From Humulus lupulus (taxonomy: Eukaryota; Streptophyta; Magnoliopsida; Rosales; Cannabaceae), in assembly GCF_963169125.1 (NCBI RefSeq), contig NC_084798.1:198519481-198583480 (forward strand): a DNA stretch of 64,000 nt. Reading direction: 5' to 3'. The translations under genes were made by a program, and so were the position numbers. The notes under the pieces are model-generated. The model worked only from the letters and a program-made list of their open reading frames with translations. It ran no database searches and was not told the DNA's origin. Positions 21,756-33,848 of this stretch are shown one piece after another; position 1 is the stretch's first letter, and every line of letters starts with the position of its first letter.

Positions 21756-23581
21756 TCGGAAACCACAAACACAACACAGAGGCCCAGTCACACAAAACAC
21801 AGGTCCCAGTGAAGAATCTACTATATATATATATATATGGATATAAAGATTTGTCTGACTTTTTTTTCTATATCTTTTTTTTATTATTTCTTAGCCACGT
21901 TGTTATTATTTATTTATTTATGGAGTGGCACGTGTATAACTTGAAAAAAAGAGAGAGGCCAAGGGAGACATTAGAATCAGTAAAAGGACCAACTTTGGCT
22001 TAAAAAGAAGAAAAGGTTACTCCAAGTCAAGTATGAGTAGTTTGGTTTGGTGGTGATGGCGTACACCGCTTTCTTTCATGTTCACTCTCACTAGGAAAGG
22101 AATATGAATGAATGAAGAAACATGCTTCGGTTTGGTGATGTGGGACGACTTGTCGTTATTCTAATTTCCAATATATAAATAAATCAAAACTCTAAAATAG
22201 TTTGGCAGCTCACTATCCACACTTTCGTGTCCTATTATATTATTTGACGTTACTATTCTTGGATTACACTTGCTTATTCTCTTTTTTGTTAAGCATATAA
22301 ATAAGAATTTCAATAGCTTAGTAATTAAGTTTTTTTTTAATGAAAGTAAAAATAAAAAAAATTAAGCATTAAGAAATTGTGTATTTCTTAATTTTTTCTT
22401 AAAAATGTAATTTTTGTTAATATAAAATATTTTTCTGTTGGAAGATCGATAAAATACTTGTGTATCAAACAAAATTGATAAGTAATAAAGTTATTTGTTC
22501 TCAGAGTAAAGCAATTTAATCATTTTGGTTAGGTATTAGTTAGTAATTAATTACTTAAAAATATATAAAATTTAAAGAGTAGTTTGATTGTTAAAACTAA
22601 CTTTAGTAACCAAATCATAACTAATTGTATAATCTAGGGACTAATAGTACAAAATATCGTTGTTTATTATTATGTTCACAAACTACCTATAAATATGATA
22701 AACCTATATATAGAGAAGTAGAACTCGAAAAGAGTCTTTAACGTTCTATTTAGTTATTATTATCTTGGATCAACTCTTTTGAGTTATTAAATTTTAATAC
22801 AGCTAACTAATTGTATATCAGACACACTATAGTTAAGTTTCACTAAACGAATGAAAAAAAAAAAAAAAGGTGGGAATAAAGAGAATAATTGAAAGATTAC
22901 TCTTATATAGGGTAGGTACTATATGCATTATTATATCTCCAAAGCTCCTAGTGCTATACAAGATAAACCAATATATGGTCCAAACATATATAAAACTGAA
23001 ATTAATAAATGTAAATATATATACATATATATATATATATATAAATGTCTAAACTAATAAAGTGGGGGCATTTAAAGAATAAATGTATAACGTATATATT
23101 TGATTTTTGACCCCAAAGGAATGGAATCCATGAAGATAAGGTACACCAACTTTAGTGTAGACCCCACCACATTTTGTCTTCTTCATAAAAACTATATGAT
23201 ATGATATACATTCATATCAATATAAGAGTGGTCCAATCCAATGTGTGCATTACATGGCGACAAGAAAATTACAAACCCAATGTTTCCACCGACACATAGA
23301 ACTTCCATTTTTTATTATTACTTGTTTTTTTGGTTTTGGGGACAGAAAAAGATATGTATATTGCATGCATTGCACTGACAATATCATAAGAAAGAAATCT
23401 CTTTCTAGCAAAACACATGTAAATATACCAGTTTTTGGGTTACGTGCCTTGTGGACTTGTTGCTACGTACGTAGATATGTATATAAAAATAATGAAAACA
23501 AAATAACTCAAAAGCCAATATATTTCTTAAAATAAATTATAATTATTGACCGTATATTGTTTGTGCACCCAAAAAAATATA
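21756..23581. other. AT-rich spacer without recognised genes
   Basis: Contains simple TA repeats (21820-21838, 23020-23042) and poly(A) runs (22855-22868). Short frames show no recognisable domain. The more GC-balanced stretch at 21950-22140 gave no gene that I can support. Confidence 0.5.
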
Positions 23582-23907
23582 TACCGGTGTACTTTTAATA
23601 TTTTTGGCTCCGAAAATATTTTCGGCAAATTAATTTGTCTCAATGTGTATGTTCTAGTTATTTAGAGTATTTTATAGATTTTTAGAAAATTTTAAATAAT
23701 TTACAGTATAAAAAATAATGTTTAAATATATTATATTTTACGCTTGTAACAAATTATGTAAACTTTATTTTTTACGCTATAAATTATTTAAAATTTTAAA
23801 AAAAATTAAACTATGTTTTTAATAACTACAATATTTATACACCGCCATAAAAAAAACTTGTATAAAAAATACTTCAAAAGTAAAAAACTAAAGATGGTGT
23901 ACCGGTT
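23582..23907. repeat. Foldback MITE-like element
   Basis: The ends carry TACCGGTGTAC on the left and GGTGTACCGGT on the right. The interior is palindromic: about 23670-23720 pairs with 23765-23825 around a shared TTTAAATAATTTA core. It is about 325 bp with no coding sequence. The target duplication was not resolved. Confidence 0.5.
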
Positions 23908-24319
23908 TGCCTCTTTACGGGATGCCCTGGAAAACTACCCGTTAGTATTTACTTGTTCTTGTTAGGAATAGTGTTATGTATGTGTTGGTAACAAGTTTAG
24001 GCTAATTGTTAACTGAAGCTCATTTCTAGTTTCTAATGTTAAAGGGTAGTCATCATCATATCTCATTCCCAATACAGTTAAAACTCGATAAATTAATAAT
24101 ATAGGAATCCTCAAAATTTATATGCATGCTTCCATCCCATATAAATATACGGTAAAAATAATCGTATGAGATAAGTTTCACTTTTTTTCTTCAATATATA
24201 ATAGAATGAGTTACAGTTTTATAGTATATATAAATATTTATATCAATAATCTTTACATATATGACATCTAAATACAATATTAACATATATATATATAGTT
24301 ACATGATATATATAAATTA

Positions 24320-24683
24320 GGGTTTATACCTTTTTGGACCTTATGTTTTTTCCCATTACCTGTTTGGACTATGTGTTTTGACAAATTACTTTTTGGACCC
24401 TATGTTTTGTAAAATAGTTAAAATAGAACCCGAAACTCAATTTTAATGAAGAAAAAATTAAATATAACAACACAATTTTTAAGCAGAATGATTTTATTTT
24501 TGTTCTGAATTGTTAGTTTGATAAATTATTTGTGATTTTAGTTAAAAAAGCATTGACCAAAATCGGGTTTAGGGTTCTATTTTAACCATTTTACAAAACA
24601 TAGGGTCCAAAAAGTAATTTGTCAAAACACAGGGTCCAAACAAGTAATGGGAAAAAACACAGGGTCAAAAAATGTATAAACCC
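24320..24683. repeat. Mutator-like MITE with 9-bp target duplication
   Basis: Inverted ends GGGTTTATAC extend into a long foldback of about 150 bp per arm, with TTTTGGACCCTATGTTTT on one arm and its complement on the other. A perfect 9-bp duplication tataaatta lies at 24311-24319 and 24684-24692. The 9-bp length is typical of Mutator-like transposons. It has no coding sequence. A diverged second copy lies at 50579-50932. Confidence 0.82.
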
Positions 24684-24692
24684 TATAAATTA

Positions 24693-25072
24693 CAATAATA
24701 TTTAAAAAGAAATTAATATTATAATAAAATAAGAGTAGAAACAATCATAGTGTAGAGTAGTATACATATATCAACTATTTTTAGTTTCTAATGTAACCCG
24801 CAATGTCCTTTGGTGAATTTAATGAAGAAAAAAAAAGCCCTAATCACTTGATAAAAAATAAACTATCACACAAATTTATAAGATAAAAAGAATGATATGT
24901 ATGACTTTATTATTTTTAAATAAACATGATTTAATTATTTAAATTATCATAAAATATCTTTAAAATATCTCATTTTAGTTAATTAATTAATTTATTTATT
25001 TTTGTTGAAGTTTCTGTAGTTGTTAATATAATATACTAAAAATAGTAGATTATATTATGTTATATGCTTAAT
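24693..25072. other. AT-rich spacer
   Basis: No gene or named repeat recognised between the MITE and the SINE. Confidence 0.5.
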
Positions 25073-25085
25073 ATGATATTATTCT

Positions 25086-25228
25086 TTTTTTTTTGGTAAC
25101 CAAGGGTATCAGGGGCCCCACCCCCACTAATCCCTCGAGGCCCTGGCGCTTTCAACCGGAGATTGCCCCAGTGGCCCTAAGAAGGTTTGTAATGGTTCGT
25201 GGGGAATCGAACCTGGGATGGGTTTGTA
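25086..25228 (-). mobile_element. SINE (5'-truncated?) with 13-bp target duplication
   Basis: Read on the minus strand, it carries a pol III B-box-like GGTTCGATTCCCC near its 5' end and finishes in an A-rich tail (poly-T at 25085-25094 on the plus strand). It is flanked by a perfect duplication atgatattattct (25073-25085 and 25229-25241), which shows retroposition. A clear A box is not seen, so the 5' end may be truncated. Its GC-rich body stands out from the surrounding AT-rich sequence. Confidence 0.8.
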
Positions 25229-25241
25229 ATGATATTATTCT

Positions 25242-25530
25242 AATACGTGAAGTTTAAGTTTAAGTTTTATTTAAGTTATAAAACATATGGTTTTATTAAT
25301 TTTAAATAATTGTCATTGTAAAATATCTCAAAAATATCAAATTTTAATTTGTTTAATTATTTATTTATTTGATTTGATTTAAGTTTAAATCATATTTACA
25401 ATCTACCCTTAAATATAAGAATATTTTATTATATGTAAGAATATTCCGTCAAAGTTTATGAAAAAAATAAAAAACGGTTAAAACCAAAAATTTTCGTTAT
25501 CTACACACTTATTATATAGAAGAGATATTA
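25242..25530. other. AT-rich spacer
   Basis: No gene or repeat recognised. Confidence 0.45.
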
Positions 25531-25773
25531 AGAGTAATTTGCGGTGAAACTAACCAAGTGCTTTGGTTTTGGCTTTCTATAGTTAACTACCTAAAGTTAT
25601 AAAAGTTTTGGTAGCTACCCACTTAACATTGTTAACTACAAATAAGGTAAATTTACGGTGAAACTACTTTTTATGGCAAAACTACCCAATTTTTTTTTTT
25701 TTACAAAAAATTTACACATTTTAAATGTTTACACATAAAAAAACTTTAAACAAAAAGAAAAAAAAAATATAAA
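25531..25773. repeat. Left half of a foldback element split by the Tat-like gypsy
   Basis: It begins AGAGTAATTTGCGGTGAAAC and carries TTGGTAGCTACCCACTTAAC. The inverted counterpart lies at 43021-43249, ending TTTCGCTGCAAATTACCCC. A 3-bp TAA next to each end would fit a PIF/Harbinger-type MITE, but this is tentative. Confidence 0.55.
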
Positions 25774-28700
25774 TGTTGACGCCGTTTTTCGTCTACTTAA
25801 AATGTAGTGCAATTAAATAATAGGAACTATGGCACAGATGAATAATATGGTAGAACAACAAGAGTTTTACGTGGTTCAGTAGTTAACTCTGCCTAGTCCA
25901 CGAGTCAATTTTATTAAGACTTGGAGTTTTCTGGAAATCCTTCAGATATGAATTCTCCAGAGTTTCTCTCAAGATAGCAAAAGATTCGTCCTTTTTCAAG
26001 TGTTCATGACCTCTCTATTTATAGAGAGTTTTCAGAGTTCATTCCCACATATTTCGGGAAGATACTCCTGCTTATTAATTGAAATAATGATATTACTGTA
26101 ACTCCTATTGTAACGCCCTACTACCTTAGAGTCGTTACTAAGTGAGTTTAAAATGTACAATTAACTCGTTAAACAAGGTTTTTAGAACAAAAGTGTGATT
26201 AAACATAAATCAAGGCTGTAATCTTTGAAAATTCCTTAATTCATTGAAAATTTCAAGTGTCTTATATTTGGGATCCCAAAGTACAGTTTATAAAATATTT
26301 ACAATTCCAAAATAGGTTTACAGGTAATTAACCATCAAAATTAGAGTTTAATACAGCCATTTCTCAAAATGCCCCCAACCAAAGCAGTCGGGTAGGCCAA
26401 ACATGTACGCGCCGCCCCACGCTCTCCGTACTCATGGCTGGTTGACTTTTCCCTTGCCTTTACCTGCAACATAGAGCACCCGTGAGCCGAAGCCCAGCAA
26501 GAAAACTCACACAGCACATAACATATGCATATTATACAACCATAATAACAGATAACTCACAGATAAACAGATAGTCCATCAGATTAAACACATATACGGC
26601 CATGCCGTCCCAGAAGCATTACCAAAGCCTGGGATCTCGGTCCTCACCGTAAGGATATCCCATGTATCCATTGGGGTCTCACCCTGGTGGTATGCACTCT
26701 GCATGCCCAATGTTACTCTCGGCCCCACTGCCGTTCTCGGCCCTTTGCCGTTCCCAGCTCCTTGCCATTCTCGGCTTCTTTGCCGTTCATTCAACTATAA
26801 CCACATATAGCTTAACTCAAACAACATTCAATCATATAACAATTCAATCAAGGCTACACCCTAACATGTAATACAATCTAGGGTCGTGCCCTGCAACAAT
26901 ACTATGGGCCCATGCCCTGCTCTACGGGTACTACAGTTTTCTTACCTGTATCCCGAGCTTTCCAATGCACCAAAGTCACGAGCACGGTCCTCTACCCTGA
27001 GCCTTTTCGAAAACCTAGTCACAACACATATAAAACACTCTTTAATACTAACCAATCCAAAACCACTTCCTGGGACCAATCTCGTACTCTCGGGACCCCT
27101 ATTTCCCTAAAACAATGCAATGGAAACATCCCCCGAGCCCCCGGGCAAAAGCCCTAAAAAAATGCAAAATTCACTGTCTGAAAATTGCCTAGGGCCGCGG
27201 CGCCCAGAAACTTTCCTACTACTGATGCAGCCCTGCGCCGCGACACCAAAGAACAAGGCTGCGACGCCCCTTCGCGAACCCAGAATTCTGGGTTTTCCCC
27301 TGCGTTTTTCCCGAGCCAAAACACCTACAATTCAACCCAAGCACATACCTAAACCCCAAAACCAATTTAAAACCCCAAATGAACCATTTCACAACCTATA
27401 AACACCAACTACAAGCTCAAACACACACTCACACCCAAAATCCATACTTTGGTTTCAGATTTCAAAAACTTAAACCATAGCTTTTAAAACTTAAACCAGA
27501 GCTTGAAAAATGTAAACCAAGCTTCCAAATTCTTAAACCACATCAGATACGAAAATTCAAAGATGTTAAAAACTCTTACCTTAATCAAGAATTAAGCTTG
27601 AACTCTCTCTCCAATCCTAGCTTCAAGCCACTCTCCCCTTGATTACCAAACTGAGTTTCCATGCAAAACCAGCCATACTATCTTTAAATTTCCACACTTA
27701 CTCTCTGAAAATCAAGCTTAAACTTAAACAAAAACAGAGGATAAACTCTTACCTCTGAACAATTTTAGCCTATACTTGACTTTAGTTGCCTCAAGCTTCT
27801 TGATTCTCCTCTTAGGTTCCAAATTTCAGCTTCCTTCTTGTTTCCCTTTCCTTCTAGTTTTCTCTTTCAAATTCCAGCATAAACCAAATATGACTAAGTG
27901 TAAAATGTGATTCATCCTTTCCCTCAGCTGAAGCTATCTAACCTTTTCCAAAAGACCATTTTACCTCTCTCTCAAAATCCTTTCCTAACTAAACCTCAAG
28001 GGCATTTTTGCCATTTCACCTTCTCTACAATTCTACCATTTTCCTTATCTAAATTATGTTACTCTTAATGGTTACTAATGGTCACTCAAGTTACTCCGTC
28101 ACCATTAACCATTAGCTCACAAACTCAAAGTGTAAAATTCCCAAAATACCCCTAGGCTCCTCCCGAGCCGGGTATTTAATCCTGTTGTGACTTTTAAACT
28201 AATTAGCTCCCTAGGACCGTCTCAGCACGTGCATCACAATAATATCACCACTCACACGTGTTACTAATCATATTACACAATTATTACATTTATGCCCTCG
28301 ACGAGCTAAGCTTACCAATTTACCCCTAACATACAAACGAGGCCCACATGCATATTTATACCACCTAAACATGCATTCTAATCACATATTCATTCAAATT
28401 CATATATTAACATGTTAATTCACTTATTGCCCTCCAGGCACGCTAATCAAGGTCCTAAACCTTATTAGCAAATTGGGGTGTTACACCTATATACAAGTAA
28501 ACGTCCCCTGAAGACCAGGAAAACGGATAACAGACTTGATAATATCCCTTTAATTTCGGGACGTTACAACACTAAATATCTTTGAATGTGCAAAGCGTGT
28601 AACATCAGATGATTCATCAAATCTCAGAGATCAACAATCAACATCGCATCAGTCAAGGTTTACAGACAGGTTACGAACTGGCCATCTTATTCCAAGACCT

Positions 28701-28981
28701 GCTTGGAGAAGATAAATTCTATCGAGGCTGTCATGATTCGAGCCTGCACTCTTTAAGCTCGGACTATTCGACCTGAAGGCACTCGGTAATGGATGTATCC
28801 CGATGCTATGCCTTTCGAGCCTGGATAGAATCTCGAGGTTACATGTCTTCGAGATTGCCATCTTGCCTCGGAGGTTTGACCTTAAACATGTGTTTTATAT
28901 ATCTCGAGCTCATACTTGACGAGTCCAACTTTCGAGGTCATAATTTCTGGTCTCGAAAACTGGGTGTAACATTTTGCCCCT
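25774..28981 (-). repeat. 3' LTR of the Tat-like element (split)
   Basis: 25774-26108 and 28486-28981 align with the right LTR at 40844-41661. Without the inserted solo LTR and one duplication copy the length is 826 bp, against 818 bp for the other LTR. Single-base differences are scattered along both. Confidence 0.9.
26109..28485 (-). mobile_element. Tekay-like solo LTR inserted in the Tat-like LTR
   Basis: The insert starts TGTAACGCCCTACTACC and ends GGGGTGTTACA. It is flanked by a perfect duplication cctat (26104-26108 and 28486-28490). The uninterrupted site is visible at 41170 (CTCCTATATACAAG). Length is 2377 bp. It shares edges and a GC-rich segment (27190-27280) with the LTRs of the element at 79-10464. 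Read on the minus strand it begins TGTAACACCCC. No internal region is present. Confidence 0.92.
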
Positions 28982-29246
28982 TCAAAAGTATTTGTTCGAA
29001 TCCTATGAGAGGGAAACTTTTGAACTACTTCCATTGGGAACCGTACCATCAAATATACATGAGTGTGGACATGCGTCAGCTGGGTATTGATCACTCAAAG
29101 TACTTAAGTACCTTGGAAACTTGCCCACGCCTATCCGTCTGCCATCCTGTATAGTACCATCGAATCAATTGTCCCTGACCGTTGGATCGGATACGAAATA
29201 TGGCCAACGGCTCATAACAATTTGTCCTTTGATATTTCCAGGGGCC

Positions 29247-29254
29247 TATATATA
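29247..29254 (+). promoter_or_regulatory. TATA box for the antisense gene of the Tat-like element
   Basis: TATATATA in GGGGCCTATATATACATCCCC, followed by a C-rich initiator-like stretch. A donor site TGT|GTAAGT at 29462/29463 and an acceptor at 29973-29974 directly before the ATG suggest a 5'-UTR intron. Confidence 0.5.
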
Positions 29255-29974
29255 CATCCCCATCGTCCTCCCCACTCAACTTTCATTTGTGCTTACAGAG
29301 GGAAAAAAAGAAGAAGAAAAAACCAGAGTTCGATTTGTCTTGGTTCTTGCATGTTCTCCAAACCAAGAAAACCAAATAACGTTGGCTTATTCGACTCCAT
29401 GAGATCGTTCTTGCAACCACTCCTTTGGTCTTCGATTTCTCAGTACCCGCCAGCTTCATTGTGTAAGTATTTGTTCTTAACCTCTTATATCCGCATTCAT
29501 ACTATATCTTTGCATGCACGTTTATGCTTCTGTTGCACTTTAGCACTAGGATTTATTTTTGGTCCATTCATTAGTTTAATGCACCAGGATGCTTCGACTG
29601 ATAGACATTAGATTCAAACCCAGTTCTTGTGTGAAAAGGTTCAAATATAGTTCCTTCTCTGGGTTTTCAAATCTCAGAGTACATATCTTGCACACCAAGA
29701 TATCGGGTACGAAATCAGGGTTTAAAAAAAAAAAAAAAAAGAATGCATGATTCCAAAAATACCACCTTTTTAATAACCGCCACCTTTTTTCCCCGATATT
29801 TCGGGATTTCCCATAACATGTCCACCTTCTTTCCTTTCGATGGTATACACGCTCTGAGATTAGCCTCATCCTTTAGATCGAGCTTGCCTTGTAGCCTCGA
29901 TCATTCGAGCTTAGGCATTATTTATCTCATTATTTCTTGCTCGCTTAGCCCTCACCATTTTGCTTTCTTGTTAG

Positions 29975-32788
29975 ATGCCGCAGAATTCAGGAAAGTGGTG
30001 GGGGTCAAAGCTCGGGATTCCTTACTCACCAGTAGCTTCAAGCCCAGAGTCTCCTTTTACTCGGAACCAGCGCTTAATTCAGGAGCACGAACTGAGGCGT
30101 GAGCAAGAGGACACCCGAGACCACTTCCGACGTCAGATAGACGAGGTCGAAGAAGGGAAAAGGAAAAGACTAAGGGTCGCCCTTTATCCAGATCTGGACA
30201 CCGAGCCTAGACCGATTCCTCTCAACCCTACACTCAAAGTAACAATCGCCTTCAAGCCGGGTGATCTTCAATTTTCGCTGATGGGGGAACCTTCTACCTT
30301 GCAGCCGAGGAGAGAATTTTTTGAGGCCGAGCATTATTGGAGCTCGGTTACGTCGCTAGGTCAGATAACTGATATTCTGGCCTTTCACGGCATAGGATTA
30401 TCGGGCTCGCTGAGGTGTCGAGCTCCGACCTCCCACGAGCGGAGTTGCCGCGCTCCATGAGATGGAAATCCTAACAGCAAGCTGAGATATGCAGCTTGGA
30501 GCCAGGAGCATATGAAGGCAGGGGCAATACTTCCTTTGAAGTCTTTTTTCAAGGACTTCATGGACTTTGTTGGGCTGGCTCCCTTCCAGCTCAACACCAA
30601 TTCTTACAGGGTTCTGTCTGCCCTGAGGTCGCTGTACCACGAGCTGAAATGGGCAGAACCTTCATCAGAAGAGATTTTGTATCTCTTTTGCTTGAAAAGC
30701 AATCCCTCCTGAGCTCGGGGAGGGGAAGGATTTTATTACCTTTCGAGCTATCCCAAGGAGCCAAAGATCTTCGGGGATTTACCCAATCATCCACCAAACT
30801 TCAAGAAAGCCTTCTTCTGGACAGATGGCCTTGCTTCGTCTAGATATTACTCATTTAGACGAATTCGTAAGTATCTCAACTTCTTTCTTTTTTGTGCTCG
30901 AATTTTGCTTAGGTTCGTATTTAGTTTAAATGTGTTTGATCTTCCAACCAATTACCATTGCCCTACTCCCACCAAGGAGATGAGGGAGCATGGAGAGACT
31001 TTGCTCCAGCTTCCCTATGGCAGGAGGTCTCTTTCCTATCTCCTGCATGAAGACAAGCTCCGGGCATGTAACCTTTTGGGGGAGGATCAGTCTACATCCG
31101 ACTGGTCCAATAAGAAGTATGACCAGTGGGAGCTCATGCCTTTTCCAACCAGCAAGCTTCCTCCGAGGAGAAATGCGAGGCCTCCATCTCCAGCTCAGCG
31201 TCGCAGAAGTCCACATTCGGGGAATGAGGCAATGATGAGGCCTCGAGCTCGGGCTCGGATGAACAAGGTACAATCATCCTTAGCTCGAATTTGATGTCTC
31301 CCTCATTACTTAAACATAAACCCGATAGATTAATATTGTGCGAGGACGATAGGAACCATTTCTATGTATGGTCTTGGGTAGATGAGAGGGTACATAGGTT
31401 CGATAGCTGGCTCGGGAAATGTGACACCATGTATAGCCTGAACGAGGTATGGGATGGAATAGCCGTCCAATATGGGACTAACGACTATAGGGACCTTTCG
31501 AGGTTGACATCCACCTATAGGGAAGGTACTCCCCCCGCCTTTTCTGAAGATGGGGGAATTTCGTGGTCGCCGAGCACAAGCTCGGAGGAGAGTTCCAGTT
31601 AGGTGTCTCTCCACTTGTCTTTTTATCCTTTGTCTGTCTACATCATGTTAATTTATTTTGTTTTGGGATAACTCATAATGTGGTGTAAATGTGTAGGTGA
31701 GATGGAATCCAACCTTGACAACATCCTGGTGAGTGGCGGAGCCAAGAGGAGTAAGCGCCTGAGGGGGTCGCGAAAAACAGACCGGCCTGCTAAGGTCCTT
31801 CAGAGGACCGAGAAAATGCCTCCTCCCCCAGATCTGGTTGCTCCAAGCCCCATTTTGAGTCCACCTACTCAGGCCGAGATTTCCTCTTCGACCTTACCTC
31901 CTGCCCCTCCTGTAATCCAGGTCCATTCCACACTTGACCTACCTCCGAAGAAACCCTCAGAACACAGTTGCTTTCGGTTTCTACTCACGTCGATGAGTAT
32001 GTGATTGACAACGCAGCTGAACCCCATGGAGCTACACTAGGCTCGGCCGTTCTATCTCGGATGGGCCAGAGTTTTGGTAGCTTTGACGCCTCTCATTGGC
32101 AGTTTTTGAACAATGCTCGAGATTGCAATACTCTTTATGAGAAGAGCATCGAACTTACTGTTGCGGTAACCTTTCTTCTCTTGTTTCTAGTTGTATCTAT
32201 ATTTGGTTCATATGTTGATTTGATTTCTTCGTATGCCAGAATCTTGCTGTCTCTGCTCAACTTAATTACAGGTTGAACCACGAGGTCCACACGAGTATGT
32301 CTTTTGCTCAGGAGGCAAAGGATCTCCAACTCAAACTGAGTGACGAGCTCAAGGCCACAAAGGCAAAGGTGGAGGCAGGAGCTGAGGAGCTAAAGATCAA
32401 GACATCTGAGCTTGAAAGGCTAAATGCCCAGCTCGCAGAGCTTGAGAAGGAGAATGCTCAGGCCAAGGAGATCAATACCAAGCTCGAAGAAGAGAAGGCT
32501 GCCACTTTCAAGATCATGGAGGGTGAAAAGACTCGTCTTCTTGAAGAGTTTAAGGAGAAGAAGAACCGGGCAGTCGACATGCCCATGTACAGAATCTGGG
32601 CCGACAATGTCGACCTCGACACCAGCTTCTTAGGCCCTATTGAAGCAAAGCTCGTGGCTAAATGGAAAGCTCGGCTTGATGAGGAGGAGACCGCTCGAGA
32701 TGAGGCAGAGGGATCTAGGGGTGATGCCGATGCTGAGAAGGCCAAGGAAGATGCTGAGAAGGCCAAGGAGAACGCTTCCTCTTCTTAA
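29975..32788 (+). pseudogene. Multi-exon antisense gene, putative gypsy-type transposase family (broken)
   Basis: The ATG at 29975 directly follows an acceptor AG. The first exon runs to a donor at 30867. It contains the region typical of the plant family named 'transposase (putative), gypsy type', with YAAWSQEHMKAGAILPLKSF around 30495-30550 and VGLAPFQLNTNSYRVLSALR after it. Later blocks lie at about 30925-31267, 31300-31602, 31697-32165 (with a frame change near 31960) and 32240-32788. The splice from 32165|GTAACC to AG|32240 keeps frame. The last exon encodes a long K/E-rich coiled coil. In-frame TGA codons at 30458-30460 and 30710-30712, plus frame problems at the second and fourth blocks, make it a pseudogene. 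It runs opposite to gag-pol. Despite the family name, transposase activity is not established. Confidence 0.72.
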
Positions 32789-33848
32789 ATCTTGCCTCGG
32801 GGCTGCGTCCCTCTGAATCTCTTGTAACAGTTTTTTATGTTTGATTTTTCATTTTTTATGCCCCTGGGGCCAAGACAATTTTACAGCTCGTGAAAGAGTT
32901 GCCTTTTATGATATTTGAGATATCATTTTTTGAATTTATTTTAATACATTTGCTTTACATTTCTTGGGTTGAAATATTTTGCGCATTTTATATTAAAGTG
33001 TCATATATGCATGTTTATTCATACAAACATAGTTTGGATTTAAGCTCGAGGTTCAATGCATTCATGCATAGTTTGCTCGAAATATCCATTTCCGATCTCG
33101 TTATTTTATCAAGGTCGGCAATTACTTTTACCATGCACTCGAAAGTACTTATATGGTGTAGTTACTTTTTCTCATCCTCGGGTAGCTCCCTGAGGTTATG
33201 AGGTCAAAACTATTGTTTTGCAAGATACTCCAGCCTTGATCTCGACTTAACGCGAAGTGGGTTATGCTCCAACTTACTGTTGATTAGTTTTAGCTGGTTT
33301 GTTCCAAACCTATTAAGGTCGTGTTTGGTTTGTAATCCATACACTTATATTTTTATCTATGGATAATTTGATTATGTTCAGACTTTCTTATCTCTCACAT
33401 TTGGTTACGTCCAAACACTTGTATGCTTTTGATAGTTTTGTTATATCCAAACTATCTTAGCTCGCGCATTTGGTTATATCCAAACACTTGTATATTTTTT
33501 ATAGTTTGGTTATATCCAAACTATCTTAGCTCGTGCATTTGGTTATATCCAAACACTTGTATGTTTTTGATAGTTTGGTTATATCCAAACTATCTTAGCT
33601 CGCGCATTTGGTTATATCCAAACACTTATATGTTTTTTCGTATATACTATTTTATTTTTTTGAGCTGATAGTATATATACCACTAATGCCCCCTTAATAT
33701 CCTATGAATGCGACCATAGGTTATTAAATTAAGAGAGATTGCAAAAAATACAGCATATTAAAACGAAATCAAACTTTATTTGAAAAATCCAAAAATAGAA
33801 AAACAGTACATATAAACAAGCATGGTTATAGCCGACATCCTTCCTACA
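32789..33848. other. Spacer between antisense gene and pol end, with 69-bp repeats
   Basis: The two convergent transcription units meet here. AT-rich sequence continues to a tandem repeat at 33395-33640. No gene is recognised. Confidence 0.6.
33395..33640. repeat. 69-bp tandem repeat
   Basis: Unit contains TTTGGTTATATCCAAACACT followed by TTTGGTTATATCCAAACTATC. The CTCGCGCA/CTCGTGCA mark recurs at 33461, 33530 and 33599, a period of 69. The unit itself is made of two related halves, each a small palindrome TTTGGTTATATCCAAA. Confidence 0.85.

Noticed and set aside
21950..22140. Possible host exon or promoter
   Set aside because: Balanced composition but no open frame with recognisable protein, and no splice-site pattern I can support.
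26662..27401. Several short overlapping frames on both strands
   Set aside because: They lie in the GC-richer part of the solo LTR 26109-28485 and show no domain.
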